Position numbers and translations under genes: made by a program
Part shown: one piece after another, positions 43,837 through 53,625 of the stretch
How positions within the stretch are numbered: the first letter of the stretch is position 1
How the letters are laid out: each line of letters begins with the position of its first letter
DNA from: GCA-2731375 sp964507245
GTDB lineage: Bacteria; Pseudomonadota; Alphaproteobacteria; GCA-2731375
DNA: 64,000 bases
Reading direction: 5' to 3'
Assembly (NCBI GenBank): GCA_964507245.1
Contig: CAZDQC010000001.1
Location: 1-64,000, forward strand
Notes under the pieces: generated by a model
Seen by the model: the letters and a program-made list of their open reading frames with translations, nothing else
Told to the model about the DNA's origin: nothing
The model's database searches: none

Positions 43837-44753
43837 GTCAAAATGCTCTTTTGGGCATGCAGTCGGTTTTCCGCTTCATCCCAGGCTAGCGACCGGGGCC
43901 CATCGATGATCTCTGCCGTTACTTCTTCGCCGCGATGGACGGGAAGACAATGCATGAATACGGCGTCCGGCTTAGCTTGGGCCATCAGTTTCGCGTTCAC
44001 CCTATAAGGAGCTAGTAAATTGTGTCGGTTAATAGCTCCTTCATCATCGTCGTGCATCGATACCCAGGCGTCCGAGACAATGCAATCGGCACCGGCAACC
44101 GCCTCTTCAGCGGATTGTGTGACGGTTATATTGGCGCCATTTTCCTTAGCCCAACGGATCGCATTTCCAGAAGGATGCAACCGTTCAGGACAGGCCAAGC
44201 GCAATTCATAACCAAATTGTGCCGCGCCGTGGATCCAGGATGTAGCCACGTTGTTGCCATCCCCCGACCAGGCAATGACCTGTTTGTCCAGATCGCCGCG
44301 ATGTTCCTCCAGCGTCATGACATCCGCCATCAGCTGACATGGATGCGACGTATCGGTCAGGCCGTTGATGATCGGCACGGTGGCATGGTCGACCAACTCG
44401 TCAAGCATTTCATAGCCTTTGGTGCGTATCATGATGGCATCTACATAGCGAGACAAAACGCGCGCCGTATCCGCCATCGTTTCGCCCCGATCCAGTTGCA
44501 GATCGTCGGAATTAAGGACAATGGTCTCGCCGCCCAATTGCCGCATGCCGATATCAAACGAGACGCGAGTGCGAGTGGACGGCTGGATGAAGACCATTGC
44601 CAGGACTTTGCCGGCGAGGGGAATGTCCTGATCGGTCACCCCCTTGGATTGCCCGGAGCGGGCCGTCTTCCTAGCCTTGGCGCTGTCCAAAATACCGCGC
44701 AGCTCGGCGCCATCTATCTGGTTAATATCCAGAAAATGGCGCAGTTGGCTCAT
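43821..44753 (-). CDS. argF: Ornithine carbamoyltransferase
   Basis: The product has 310 residues. The carbamoyl-phosphate loop is PSTRTRVSFD (59-68), and HPCQLMAD follows near 135. The ornithine region includes DAWVSMHDDDE, and MHCLPVHRGEEV holds the catalytic Cys. It makes citrulline from ornithine and carbamoyl phosphate. ATG 44753 overlaps the argD TGA (ATGA), and the 3' end overlaps hslO. Confidence 0.96.
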   Translation of the reverse strand: MSQLRHFLDINQIDGAELRGILDSAKARKTARSGQSKGVTDQDIPLAGKVLAMVFIQPSTRTRVSFDIGMRQLGGETIVLNSDDLQLDRGETMADTARVLSRYVDAIMIRTKGYEMLDELVDHATVPIINGLTDTSHPCQLMADVMTLEEHRGDLDKQVIAWSGDGNNVATSWIHGAAQFGYELRLACPERLHPSGNAIRWAKENGANITVTQSAEEAVAGADCIVSDAWVSMHDDDEGAINRHNLLAPYRVNAKLMAQAKPDAVFMHCLPVHRGEEVTAEIIDGPRSLAWDEAENRLHAQKSILTWCLG

Positions 44754-45922
44754 TGTCCAAGTTCCCTACAGACGTCTTCTAAGGTTGAAATAGCCTCGTC
44801 CAGGTGACTTTCGTCAATCGTTAGGGGCGGCAGCATCCGCATGACATTTTCGCCAGCAGGCGGCACTAGAACCCCTTTTTGACGCATCGCGTTGACTAGA
44901 TCCATGTTGGGTATTTTGCATTTAAGGCCGAGCAAAAGTCCCCGTCCGCGAACGTCCTCGAATACTGCGTCGTTACGTTGGCACAGTTCTTCCAAACGGC
45001 TGCGCAAAAGATCGCCCATGCGCTCTACATTCTCGATAAATCCATCAGCGAGGATAACGTCCAGTACCGCATTGCTGGCGGCTGCGGCCAGAGGATTGCC
45101 GCCGTAGGTAGAGCCATGGGTACCAGCCACCATGCCCTTGGCCGCATCAGCAGTTGCCATGCAGGCCCCAATGGGAAAACCACCACCGATGCCCTTACCC
45201 AGGGTGGCCACGTCCGGATTGATACCGGACCATTCATGGGCTAGCAGTCGCCCGGTCCGGCCCATGCCTGTTTGTACTTCGTCAACAATTAGGAGCAGGT
45301 CATTGTCATCACAAATCTGCCGTATTTGCCGCATGATGTCGTCTTCTACAACCATGACACCGCCCTCGGCCTGGATTGGCTCAATCATGATAGCGGCGGT
45401 CTCGGTACCGATGGCGTCCATTAAAGCATCCAGGTCCCCGACTGCTACGTGGTCAAAGCCATCCACCTTGGGTCCAAAACCGTCCAAGACTTTCTCGCTG
45501 CCCGTTGCTGCGATGGTCGCCAAGGTTCGTCCGTGAAAACAATCATCGAAGGTAATGATACGAAATCGACCGGGATTGCTGTTGGCGTGGTGATATCGGC
45601 GCACCAGTTTGATGGCGCACTCGTTTGCTTCCGCGCCTGAATTACAGAAGAAGACAGTATCCGCGAAGCTATTTGCAACTAGGCGGTCCGCAAGGCGCTC
45701 CTGCCCTGGGATGTTGTATAGGTTGGAGGTATGCATCAGAGTGGCTGCTTGTTTCTGTATCGCTTCGACCAAGTGCGGGTGACTGTGGCCCAAACACAAG
45801 ACGGCCAAACCGGTGGTGAAATCAAGGTATTTGCTGCCCTTTGTATCGTACATATATGCGCCTTCACCTCGTTCGAAGGCGATATCGAATCTGCCGTAGG
45901 TTGGCATCACCGCTGTGGTCAT
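44750..45922 (-). CDS. argD: Acetylornithine aminotransferase (ArgD)
   Basis: This 390-residue class III PLP enzyme has FCNSGAEANECAIKL (about 95-109) and DCFHGRTLAT. IVDEVQTGMGRTG carries the PLP Asp, and ATLGKGIGGG holds the Schiff-base Lys near 238. THGSTYGGNPLA follows. It converts N-acetylglutamate semialdehyde to N-acetylornithine and may serve lysine synthesis too. A strong AGGAGG site precedes ATG 45922. It is first in argD-argF-hslO-lipoprotein. Confidence 0.94.
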   Translation of the reverse strand: MTTAVMPTYGRFDIAFERGEGAYMYDTKGSKYLDFTTGLAVLCLGHSHPHLVEAIQKQAATLMHTSNLYNIPGQERLADRLVANSFADTVFFCNSGAEANECAIKLVRRYHHANSNPGRFRIITFDDCFHGRTLATIAATGSEKVLDGFGPKVDGFDHVAVGDLDALMDAIGTETAAIMIEPIQAEGGVMVVEDDIMRQIRQICDDNDLLLIVDEVQTGMGRTGRLLAHEWSGINPDVATLGKGIGGGFPIGACMATADAAKGMVAGTHGSTYGGNPLAAAASNAVLDVILADGFIENVERMGDLLRSRLEELCQRNDAVFEDVRGRGLLLGLKCKIPNMDLVNAMRQKGVLVPPAGENVMRMLPPLTIDESHLDEAISTLEDVCRELGQ

Positions 45923-46346
45923 GTCGGGCTCCTCCTGTTCTAATTTCTGCGGCTATGGACGCTGCATGCGAAAGGGGGCGGATTATGTATGCAAAACGTC
46001 CACTGTCAATGCGCCGTCTTAGCTCGTTCAGCCTTTGACCGGCCACCAAGGCAGAAACACCGAATTGGGCCCAGCGTTTGCGGCCGATGTCAATTTCAAG
46101 ATTGGGTCGCTGGACGGATGTAAGCCGACAAAACAAATCTGTTCCCGCGCAGATTTACCGAAGCCACACAAGTTCGTACCGGGTTCTGCATGTCCTTGAC
46201 CTGACGCATCTCGGAAATAGCCGAGATGATTGATACACCAAGGCTTTGAGACCGCAAAATGATAAAGAAATCAGTATACTTCAGTAAAATTTCCGGCCTT
46301 ACTGCGAGCTAGCTATTTATCAATTCAATCCACGGACTTATCTGAA
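45923..46346. other. Divergent intergenic region with an 8-bp perfect hairpin
   Basis: These 424 bases lie between argD (reverse) and the EamA gene (forward). The strongest structure is CATCTCGG-AAATAG-CCGAGATG at 46207-46228. Its 8-bp arms have no T tract, so it looks more like a protein site or leader hairpin than a terminator. Open frames here (for example minus 45864-46136) show no family match and run into argD antisense, so they are not called. Confidence 0.5.
46207..46228. promoter_or_regulatory. Perfect inverted repeat upstream of argD and the EamA gene
   Basis: Arms CATCTCGG and CCGAGATG flank the 6-nt loop AAATAG. The site is about 285 bp before argD and 120 bp before the EamA gene. 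A role as operator for either gene is possible but unproven. Confidence 0.35.
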
Positions 46347-47395
46347 ATGCCCATACCGTTGGTCGCGGTAGTAGCGGCCGTCGTCATACACATTCTCTGG
46401 GGCGCCAACCCGGTCGCCGTGAAAATGGGATTGGTAGCTTTTCCTCCCCTTTGGAGCGCGTTCTTCCGCTTTGCCATCGGTGTCGTGTGCATTGCGGTCT
46501 GGGCTTTGGCTCTGGGCACGCGATTGTGGCCAGAAAATCGGGAATGGCCTGGTTTATTCCTCCTGGCTCTATGGTTTATGACCCAAATTGGCCTGATGAA
46601 TTTTGGCATCAATTTTACGTCAGGTGCCTCGGCCGCCATCATGACGGCAACATATCCGCTTTTTTCGGGGATTTTTGCGCATTTTATGATTGTGGGGGAT
46701 CGTCTGGACAAAGNNNNNNNNNNNNNNNNNNNNNNNNNNNNNNNNNNNNNNNNNNNNNNNNNNNNNNNNNNNNNNNNNNNNNNNNNNNNNNNNNNNNNNN
46801 NNNNNNNNNNNNNCTTTTTTCGGGGATTTTTGCGCATTTTATGATTGTGGGGGATCGTCTGGACAAAGCCAAGATCGTGGGTCTGCTGATCGCTTTTCTG
46901 GGAGTGGGGTTGGTATTAAGTAAGGGCCGGTTACCGAATGAGTTGACCCGCGCCAATTTTGGCGATTTGATTCTGCTGGTCAGCGCCGTCCTTTTGGGCG
47001 GGCGTATGATTTTCACGGCAAAATTAGTTAGAAATGTTGAGCCAATGAGGGTGGTTCTGTGGCAAATGTTACTGTCATTGGGAGGATTTGCAGCCGGCGC
47101 GGTGATGTGGGAGGAGATTGTTTGGAGGCAAGTTGAATGGATTCCAGTTGGCGCGCTGGTTTATCAAGGCGTGGTAATTGCCGGCTTGGTTTTCATGGTC
47201 AACGCCTGGTTAATTAAGCAATACAGTCCGTCCGTAATGGTCAGCTTTGGCTTTATATCACCTATATCTGGAGTGGTCGTGAGTGCCTTATTGTTGGGTG
47301 ATCAGTTAACTTGGGATCTGGCAGTGGGAACCGCCGGGGTGGGAATAGGCTTGATCATTTTGACCCGCAGGGCTTATGTCAGGCCACGAACCTAG
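46347..47395 (+). CDS. EamA/DMT-family transporter, split by a false assembly gap
   Basis: The left part encodes five helices starting PLVAVVAAVVIHILWGANPVA, and the right part encodes the second EamA repeat ending GLIILTRRAY. The 55 bases before the gap (46659-46713) are repeated exactly after it (46814-46868). If the gap and one copy are removed, 46347-46713 joins 46869-47395 in frame. The result is 298 codons, the normal length for a DMT carrier. The gene is therefore intact in the organism. The solute is unknown. The molybdoenzyme gene begins 46 bp later. Confidence 0.88.
46714..46813. other. Artefactual assembly gap (100 N) flanked by a 55-bp duplicate
   Basis: The 55 bases left of the Ns equal the 55 bases right of them. 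This is what is left when a scaffolder joins two contigs whose ends overlap but were not merged. Most likely no sequence is missing. Confidence 0.9.
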
Positions 47396-47441
47396 ATTTT
47401 GACATTGCCACACGGCATAATCCGGGCGGGGAGATACGCAT

Positions 47442-49332
47442 ATGAATGCCAAGCCGGAAATCCGTTATAGCGCCTGTCCGCACGACTGTCCCTCGACCTG
47501 TGCATTGGAAGTTGAGAAGTTGGATGCGCAGACCATCGGGCGTGTACGCGGAGCCCGGGATAACGCCTATACGGCAGGCGTTGTTTGCGGCAAGGTCGCT
47601 CGTTATGCTGAGCGTATTCATCATCCCGACAGGTTGTTGTATCCCCAGCGGAGATTGGGCGATAGGGGCGCTGACGACTTTATGCCTATCAGCTGGGATG
47701 AAGCCCTAGACGAAGTGGCGGAAGCGCTATTAAAGGCGGAGCAGAAATATGACTCTGAAACCGTCTGGCCCTATTACTATGCGGGCACCATGGGCTTTGT
47801 CATGCGCGACGGCATTAATCGTTTGCGGCATGCAAAAAAATATTCGGGGATGTATCCCACAATTTGCGTCACATCCGCCTGGAATGGTTTTATTGCGGGT
47901 ACAGGGCGGCTGGCAGGGGCTGATCCCCGCGAAATGGCAAAGGCCGATTGTCTGGTGATTTGGGGAACCAATCCAGTCAATACCCAGATTAATGTAATGA
48001 CACATGCCAGCAAGGCGCGAAGAGCCGGTGCCAAGATTGTTCACATTGACACATACCGGAACGGAACGGCTGAACAGGCGGATCTATTTCTTTGTGTGCG
48101 TCCGGGCACCGATGGTGCCTTGGCCTGCGCCGTTATGCATGTCCTGTTTCGGGAGGGACATGCAAACCGGGAGTATCTAGAAAAATACACCGATTGTCCG
48201 GACGAACTAGAAGCACACCTCTTGGACAAAACACCAGCGTGGGCCGAGGCGATCACGGGCGTTGCCGTTGCCGACATTGAAGCCTTCGCTAAATTGGTTG
48301 GGGAAACGCCCAAAACGTTCTTCCGTTTGGGCTACGGCTTTTCGCGACAGCGCAATGGTGTTGTAAACATGCATGCAGCCTCTTGTATACCGGCTGTCAC
48401 CGGAGCCTGGTTGTACGAGGGCGGTGGTGCTTTTCATAACAATGGAGCCATCTATCACTTCAACAAAACAATGATCGAGGGCCTAGATGTACTGGATCAT
48501 TCGGTTCGGGTGTTGGATCAATCCCGTATCGGCCCGGTGCTGACAGGTGATNNNNNNNNNNNNNNNNNNNNNNNNNNNNNNNNNNNNNNNNNNNNNNNNN
48601 NNNNNNNNNNNNNNNNNNNNNNNNNNNNNNNNNNNNNNNNNNNNNNNNNNNGTTATTGTCGCCTTAGCCAAACGGTTGGGCGCCGAGCATCCTGGTTTTG
48701 AGATGACACCGCTGGAATTAATCGACCGCACATTACAGGATTCCGGCTGGGGCGACGTGGAGAGTTTACGGGAAAATCGCTGGATTGATTGCCAGCCGGC
48801 GTTCAATCAGGCCCACTATATCGACGGTTTTAATTTCCCCGATGGCAAGTTCCGATTTGCCCCCAAATGGGAGGATGTCCTGCCTCATGGATTTGGTCCG
48901 GATGGTGGTTGGAAGCGGATGCCGAAGCTGCCCGAACATTGGGCCGTGATAGAAGAGTCGACGGAGGCCATGCCATATCGTTTAGTTACCGCACCGGCAC
49001 GCAGCTATCTAAACTCCTCGTTCACCGAGACGCCTACGTCGGCGGCGCGGGAGGATAAACCAACTGTCATGATGCATCCAGTTGATGCGGAGGAAATTGG
49101 TGTTGTGACGGATGATAGGGTCACGTTGGGCAACGATCGTGGGGAGTTGCCCATAGATGTACAAGTTTTCGACGGCGTTCAGAAAGGCGTGGTCGTAGTC
49201 GAAAGCATCTGGCCAAATAATGCATTTGAGGGGGGGAAGGGGATTAATGTACTGACCGGCGCGGATCCGGTCGCGCCAGTGGGCGGCGCAGCGTTCCATG
49301 ACAACCGAATCTGGATCAAGAGAATATCATGA
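47442..49332 (+). CDS. Molybdopterin (bis-MGD) oxidoreductase, interrupted by assembly gap
   Basis: The N-terminus has the 4Fe-4S motif CPHDCPSTC followed by VVCGK, then PISWDEALDEVAEAL of DMSO-reductase-family enzymes. CVTSAWNG lies in the region that supplies the Mo ligand. CLVIWGTNPVNTQ and RPGTDGALACAVMHVL bind the pterin. The C-terminal MopB domain includes MHPVDAEEIGV and SIWPNNAFEGGKG. No signal or Tat peptide is seen, so it is cytoplasmic. About 370 plus 227 residues are visible, against near 690 expected. The frame changes across the Ns, so roughly 0.3 kb is missing. Its stop overlaps the next ATG. Confidence 0.88.
48552..48651. other. Assembly gap (100 N) inside the molybdoenzyme gene
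   Basis: A placeholder of exactly 100 N. The flanks are unrelated to each other and the gene frame shifts across it, so the real missing length differs, by family size about 0.3 kb. Confidence 0.95.
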
Positions 49333-50252
49333 GCCAAGTTGAAACTGCTCCGGCCAATAATCCATTTTCAGATGGAGTAGCATTTATCGACAGGCAATAT
49401 ATGCCTATATCTGAGGCACGCATCCCCATCACGGATTGGGGGTTCCTGCGATCGGACGTGACCTATGACGTAGTAGCCGTATGGGGTGGTGGTTTTTTTC
49501 GTCTGCAAGATCATTTGGACCGGTTTTTCCGCGGCATTGGCAAGCTTAACATGCAATCGCCTTATGACCGTGAAAACATCACATCGATCCTGACGGAATG
49601 CGTCAGTCGTTCAGAATTACGCGAATCTTATGTTAAAATGATCCTAACCAGAGGTAGCCCACCACCCGGCAGCCGCGATCCGCGTGATTGCGAGAACCGA
49701 TTTTATGCGCTTGCCATACCTTATGTCTGGATTGCGGACGAGGAAAAGCAGGCGGAAGGACTGCATATGTCCGTCGGTACAGTGCCACAAATTTCGCCGG
49801 AATCAGTCGACCCGACCGTGAAGAATTTTCATTGGGGTGACATGCTCAAGGGATTGTTCGAGGCCTATGACCGTGGTGCGGAAACCGTCGTCTTGACCGA
49901 TGGTAATGGCAATATCACAGAGGGGCCAGGCTTCAACTTGTTTGCAAACATTGGCGGTCGTCTGGTTACCCCAGAAAGCGGTGTTTTGTTAGGCATTACC
50001 CGCATGACGGTGATCGAGTTGGCTGAATCGTTGAACATCAAAGTAGAAGTAGGCACTCTAACAGAACGCGAGTTGCGCAGCGCGGACGAGGTGTTTGTTT
50101 CTTCGACTGCTGGCGGTGTCATGCCCGTTTCACGTCTTGATGGCGATCCAATTGGCGATGGAGCTCCAGGTCCGTTGACGCAACGGCTGCGACAGATGTA
50201 CTGGGACGCGCACGACGACGAAAGGTATGTTACGTGGATCGACTATCGCTAG
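49329..50252 (+). CDS. Class IV PLP aminotransferase (D-amino-acid / branched-chain type)
   Basis: This 307-residue fold-type IV enzyme begins VAFIDRQYMPISEARIPITD with the family strand pattern. DHLDRFFRG follows, then VKMILTRGS. PTVKNFHWGD carries the PLP Lys. NGNITEGPGFNLFA and LGITRMTVIEL then bind the cofactor phosphate, and DEVFVSSTAGGVMPV closes the fold. It starts inside the stop of the molybdoenzyme gene (ATGA), so the two are translationally coupled. The substrate is not clear. Its 3' end overlaps the opposing MFS gene by 23 bp. Confidence 0.9.
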   Translation: MSQVETAPANNPFSDGVAFIDRQYMPISEARIPITDWGFLRSDVTYDVVAVWGGGFFRLQDHLDRFFRGIGKLNMQSPYDRENITSILTECVSRSELRESYVKMILTRGSPPPGSRDPRDCENRFYALAIPYVWIADEEKQAEGLHMSVGTVPQISPESVDPTVKNFHWGDMLKGLFEAYDRGAETVVLTDGNGNITEGPGFNLFANIGGRLVTPESGVLLGITRMTVIELAESLNIKVEVGTLTERELRSADEVFVSSTAGGVMPVSRLDGDPIGDGAPGPLTQRLRQMYWDAHDDERYVTWIDYR

Positions 50253-51450
50253 CAGCCTGAAGCGGGCGGGATAGGCCTAGTGCCAATGGAACGGTCGTTA
50301 GTGCGAATAACCCGACCATGGCCAATGTTTGTACGACGCCAAGTAAATCGCTAAGCACGCCAAAAACAGCTGGGGCTATGGCCCAGGCTCCTATGGTGAG
50401 GGTCATGAATAGACCGAAACCACGGCTGTGACGCTCCGGAACCACGAATTCCGCCACGCTTGCGTATAAAACGGAAGAAGTGCCGTTCAGTGCCACGCCT
50501 ACAATTGGTAACAGCCAAAAACAGGCCTCTAGCGGTAGTGGTAAAAGCAACAAAATGCCGCCCGCGGTCGCAAGCTCGCTCATTACGGCTGTGCGTACAA
50601 TGCCCAGGCGCTCGGCGATTACGCCGCAAATGAGTTTGCCTGCGGCACCGCCCGCAAATACCAGGACCAGGGCACCACCAATCGCCTCAATCCCCGCGCC
50701 TTTGATAATTAGCAGGAAAGGTAGGAACGTTATAAAGGCGGCGCGGCAAGCTCCATCGATCATTGATACAGCGGACAAAATGGCATATCCACTTCGCTGA
50801 TGAATGCCCCAGTCACCTAATTTCAGACTATCTGGCGCCGAATTCTGGCGCTTGACTAAATTTTTAGGACGGGCTCCTGTGCTTAAAAAGCGCAACAAAA
50901 ACAATAGCCCGACGGCGGCGGCGATGCCAAATCCGCCATAGCTATAAGTGACATAGCGCCAATCCAGGCTGGCCAGGGCTAGGGCGGCTAGGCCTGGGAC
51001 GGCCATCTTTCCCAAGTCTCCAGAAAAGTTATAGATCCCCAAGGCGGTGCGCATGGGACCGTCTTCATAGGCCCTTGCCACAAGGGTAGAATTTAAGGGG
51101 TGCTGCGGGCTGCTACCGATGCCGGCTAGGACGAGCGCCAAGGCCAAGCCCAGCGCGCCACCGGCAAAACCCAACAGACAAAATCCTACGCCAGCAAGAA
51201 ATGTGCCAACTACTAGGATACGCCGCTCCCCCCAACGCTCAGCGGCAAGGCCTGCCGGAAGCTGGCCGATGGACATTGCGCCAGAGTAAGTGGACGAGAT
51301 AACGCCAACTTGGCTAAGGGAGAGGCCGAATTCCCCCTGCCATACCGGCAGCAAAATAATGATCAGATCAGAAAATCCGTCATGTATGAAATGGGTGCTG
51401 CATGTCGCGCCAAGTATACGGCGTCGCCGTTTGACCTGTGGTTCAATCAC
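50230..51450 (-). CDS. MFS transporter (Fsr-like)
   Basis: The 406-residue carrier has twelve predicted helices. It begins near HFIHDGFSDLIIILLPVW and has MFS loop motifs LAAERWGERRILV and, in the second half, GKLICGVIAERLG. The N-terminal HFIHDGFSD recalls fosmidomycin-resistance (Fsr) type exporters. The track start is TTG 51453. GTG 51450 overlaps the cysQ stop as GTGA, so I use it. It is last in the pmbA-cysQ-MFS operon. Confidence 0.88.
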   Translation of the reverse strand: MIEPQVKRRRRILGATCSTHFIHDGFSDLIIILLPVWQGEFGLSLSQVGVISSTYSGAMSIGQLPAGLAAERWGERRILVVGTFLAGVGFCLLGFAGGALGLALALVLAGIGSSPQHPLNSTLVARAYEDGPMRTALGIYNFSGDLGKMAVPGLAALALASLDWRYVTYSYGGFGIAAAVGLLFLLRFLSTGARPKNLVKRQNSAPDSLKLGDWGIHQRSGYAILSAVSMIDGACRAAFITFLPFLLIIKGAGIEAIGGALVLVFAGGAAGKLICGVIAERLGIVRTAVMSELATAGGILLLLPLPLEACFWLLPIVGVALNGTSSVLYASVAEFVVPERHSRGFGLFMTLTIGAWAIAPAVFGVLSDLLGVVQTLAMVGLFALTTVPLALGLSRPLQAASDSRST

Positions 51451-52253
51451 CAATTCGCGCCGGCTGGCCGCTTGATCGTGTCCAAGAATTGCAGGACATG
51501 GGCATGCAGAGCTGGACCCGCACTAATTACAGATTTATGCCGAGGGTCGGGTCGGTTATAGACAAAATTCTGGCCACGAGAGCTTGTGTTGACGCCGCCG
51601 GCCTCGGTCAGAATCAGTTCTGCTGCGGCAATGTCCCAATCACTTTTACCAGACAATGAAATGCAGGCATCGTACTGGCCACCTGCTACCAGGCACATTC
51701 GGTAAGCGATAGAATTTACCATGTGAATGGTAACGTCCGACGGCTTATGCAAGGGATCAGCGTTTTTGAAGAGATTTCGTCCGGTTAACAGGCGAGCCCC
51801 TTTAAAATCTGGTATGGAGGTTACGTGGATGGGCTCGCCATTGAGTCGGGCACCGCCACCTTGAACCGCGTCGAAAAATTCCTCCTTTGCCGGATTATAT
51901 ACCGCAGCAGCCACAGGTCGGTCATCGCGGACCAAAGCGGCGCATATGGTGAATTCGGCCCGTTGCTGGATAAAAGCCCGAGTACCGTCGATGGGATCAA
52001 CCACCCAAACGTCACGGCAACCAAGTCGTTTGGGGTCGTCTTCCGTTTCCTCGGACAGCCAACCATATTGTGGTCGACGATCCAGCAACTTCTGTCGCAG
52101 GAGGTCATTAACTGCGTGATCCGCTTCGGACACGGGGTCATCATAACCCTTATCCCAATGTTTGACGCCACAATGAAAATAGCTCAACGCCAGGGCGCCA
52201 CCCTCGCGTACGCTTTCAATCAACAATGCATGATCTACTAGTAACTGACTCAC
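51447..52253 (-). CDS. cysQ: 3'(2'),5'-bisphosphate nucleotidase CysQ / inositol monophosphatase family
   Basis: The product has 268 residues. Metal-site motifs are SEADHAVND, WLSEETEDD, VVDPIDGTRAF (about 88-98) and SDWDIAAAELI (near 210), as in the Li+-sensitive phosphatase family. CysQ removes a phosphate from PAP formed in sulfate assimilation. Inositol-phosphatase activity cannot be excluded. ATG overlaps the pmbA stop (ATGA), and its stop overlaps the MFS start. Confidence 0.9.
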   Translation of the reverse strand: MSQLLVDHALLIESVREGGALALSYFHCGVKHWDKGYDDPVSEADHAVNDLLRQKLLDRRPQYGWLSEETEDDPKRLGCRDVWVVDPIDGTRAFIQQRAEFTICAALVRDDRPVAAAVYNPAKEEFFDAVQGGGARLNGEPIHVTSIPDFKGARLLTGRNLFKNADPLHKPSDVTIHMVNSIAYRMCLVAGGQYDACISLSGKSDWDIAAAELILTEAGGVNTSSRGQNFVYNRPDPRHKSVISAGPALHAHVLQFLDTIKRPAGANW

Positions 52254-53481
52254 GTTCCGGCCACCATCAGTCCATCAATTCGCAAGGTTGGCGCATTGCT
52301 GCCATAGCGGAATACCAAGTCATTAGCCGGTGTGGTTTCCAAAAACATATCCCTTAGATTACCAGCAATGGTCAGTTCCGATACCGGATAAGCTAATTCG
52401 CCCTTTTCGATCCAAAAACCCGCGGCACCACGGCTGTAGTCGCCTGTGACGCCGTTTACACCGAAGCCAATTAATTCTGTGATGTACAATCCGTTGTCAA
52501 TTCCTCCAATCAATTCCTCCGGGCTTTGGTTTCCCGGCTGCATATATAGGTTGGTTGTGTTGGGCGCGGGTGGACCGGATGTGCCCCGGCTTGCATGTCC
52601 GGTGGTCCGTANNNNNNNNNNNNNNNNNNNNNNNNNNNNNNNNNNNNNNNNNNNNNNNNNNNNNNNNNNNNNNNNNNNNNNNNNNNNNNNNNNNNNNNNN
52701 NNNNNNNNNNNATAGCATTGGAAAAATGGCCCAAAATCGATCGGGAGACACGTGGGTCGAATAGAACCGGAACCTCTTGGCTTTCGACTTTGCGCGGTCT
52801 TAAACGTTTTACTGCTTGTTCTCCTGCATTTTTACCAATTTTTTCAGGAGCATCCAAATCAGCGGTGTGCCGGGCGGACGAGAAGTCGTAGTCTCGTTCC
52901 ATTGCGGTTCCTTCTCCGGCTATGACGGAAGCGAAAATAGAGTGCGAAGACGTTGCATAGGTTCCTGTAAAACCATCGGATGTGACCAGCGCAATGCGAT
53001 TGCGGTTCCACCCTGCGCCGGCGCTTTCCGAATTACTGACGCCGTCCACTGCCAGCGCCGCCTCTTCTGCCTTGGCGGCCAGGTCGTATAGCGCCTCTGG
53101 CGCAGGTTCATGGTCTTCATTAAGATCCAGGTCAGGATAACTTTTGGATAGATGGTCCGTATCAGCCAGGCCACAATAGGGGTCGTCGGGCATGGCCGCT
53201 GCCATTGACAGGCCTCGTTCTAATAACTCGTCAAGGCTGGATGCCGTGATGTCCGTAGATGAAACAATTGCCTGTTTCTGACCCAGGAAGATACGAAGGC
53301 CAAGGTCTTTGCTTTCCGAGCGTTCCAAATCCTCCCGTTTACCTAAACGATAGCTTACCTCAAGGGACATGGATTCAAATAGGACAGCATCGGCGGCATC
53401 GGCACCACCTTTTTCGGCCTTTTTGACAAGACTAGATAGCAAATCAAGGTCATTGGTCTTATCGGCCAGTTGTTGGCTCAT
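52250..53481 (-). CDS. pmbA: PmbA/TldE-family metalloprotease-like protein, interrupted by assembly gap
   Basis: The N-terminal half has the TldD/PmbA domain (LEVSYRLGKREDLERSESKDLGLR shortened to its core SYRLGKREDLERSE), SSTDITASSLDELL and DPYCGLAD. The C-terminal part after the gap includes TNLYMQPGNQSPEEL, FGVNGVTGDYSRGAAGFWIE and a final GNLRDMFLETTPANDL. PmbA (TldE) pairs with TldD to degrade or mature peptides and proteins. TldD is not in the window. Visible residues are about 256 plus 120, against roughly 450 expected. About 0.2 kb is probably missing. It is first in pmbA-cysQ-MFS. Confidence 0.9.
52612..52711. other. Assembly gap (100 N) inside pmbA
   Basis: Exactly 100 N with unrelated flanks. 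The pmbA frame changes across it, so it is a placeholder, not a measured distance. Confidence 0.95.
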
Positions 53482-53625
53482 GCGGTCTCTCCGCTGAAAG
53501 GGGAGTTCGTGTGTTCTGTATAGGCGTTTCAGGCAGTCTTTGCGACTGCCGTCGCTATCAAATTTGCGGAATAATGTTTACGAACATGTAAAGTCAGTAC
53601 GGTGGAAATCTAACAGGAGAGTGTT

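Noticed and set aside
45864..46136. 90-residue minus-strand frame upstream of argD
   Set aside because: It overlaps the argD start in another frame, has no family match, and is not the GcrA gene often seen near argD.
46659..46868. 55-bp direct repeat as a biological duplication
   Set aside because: It flanks an N placeholder exactly, and collapsing it restores the gene in frame. An assembly artefact explains it better.
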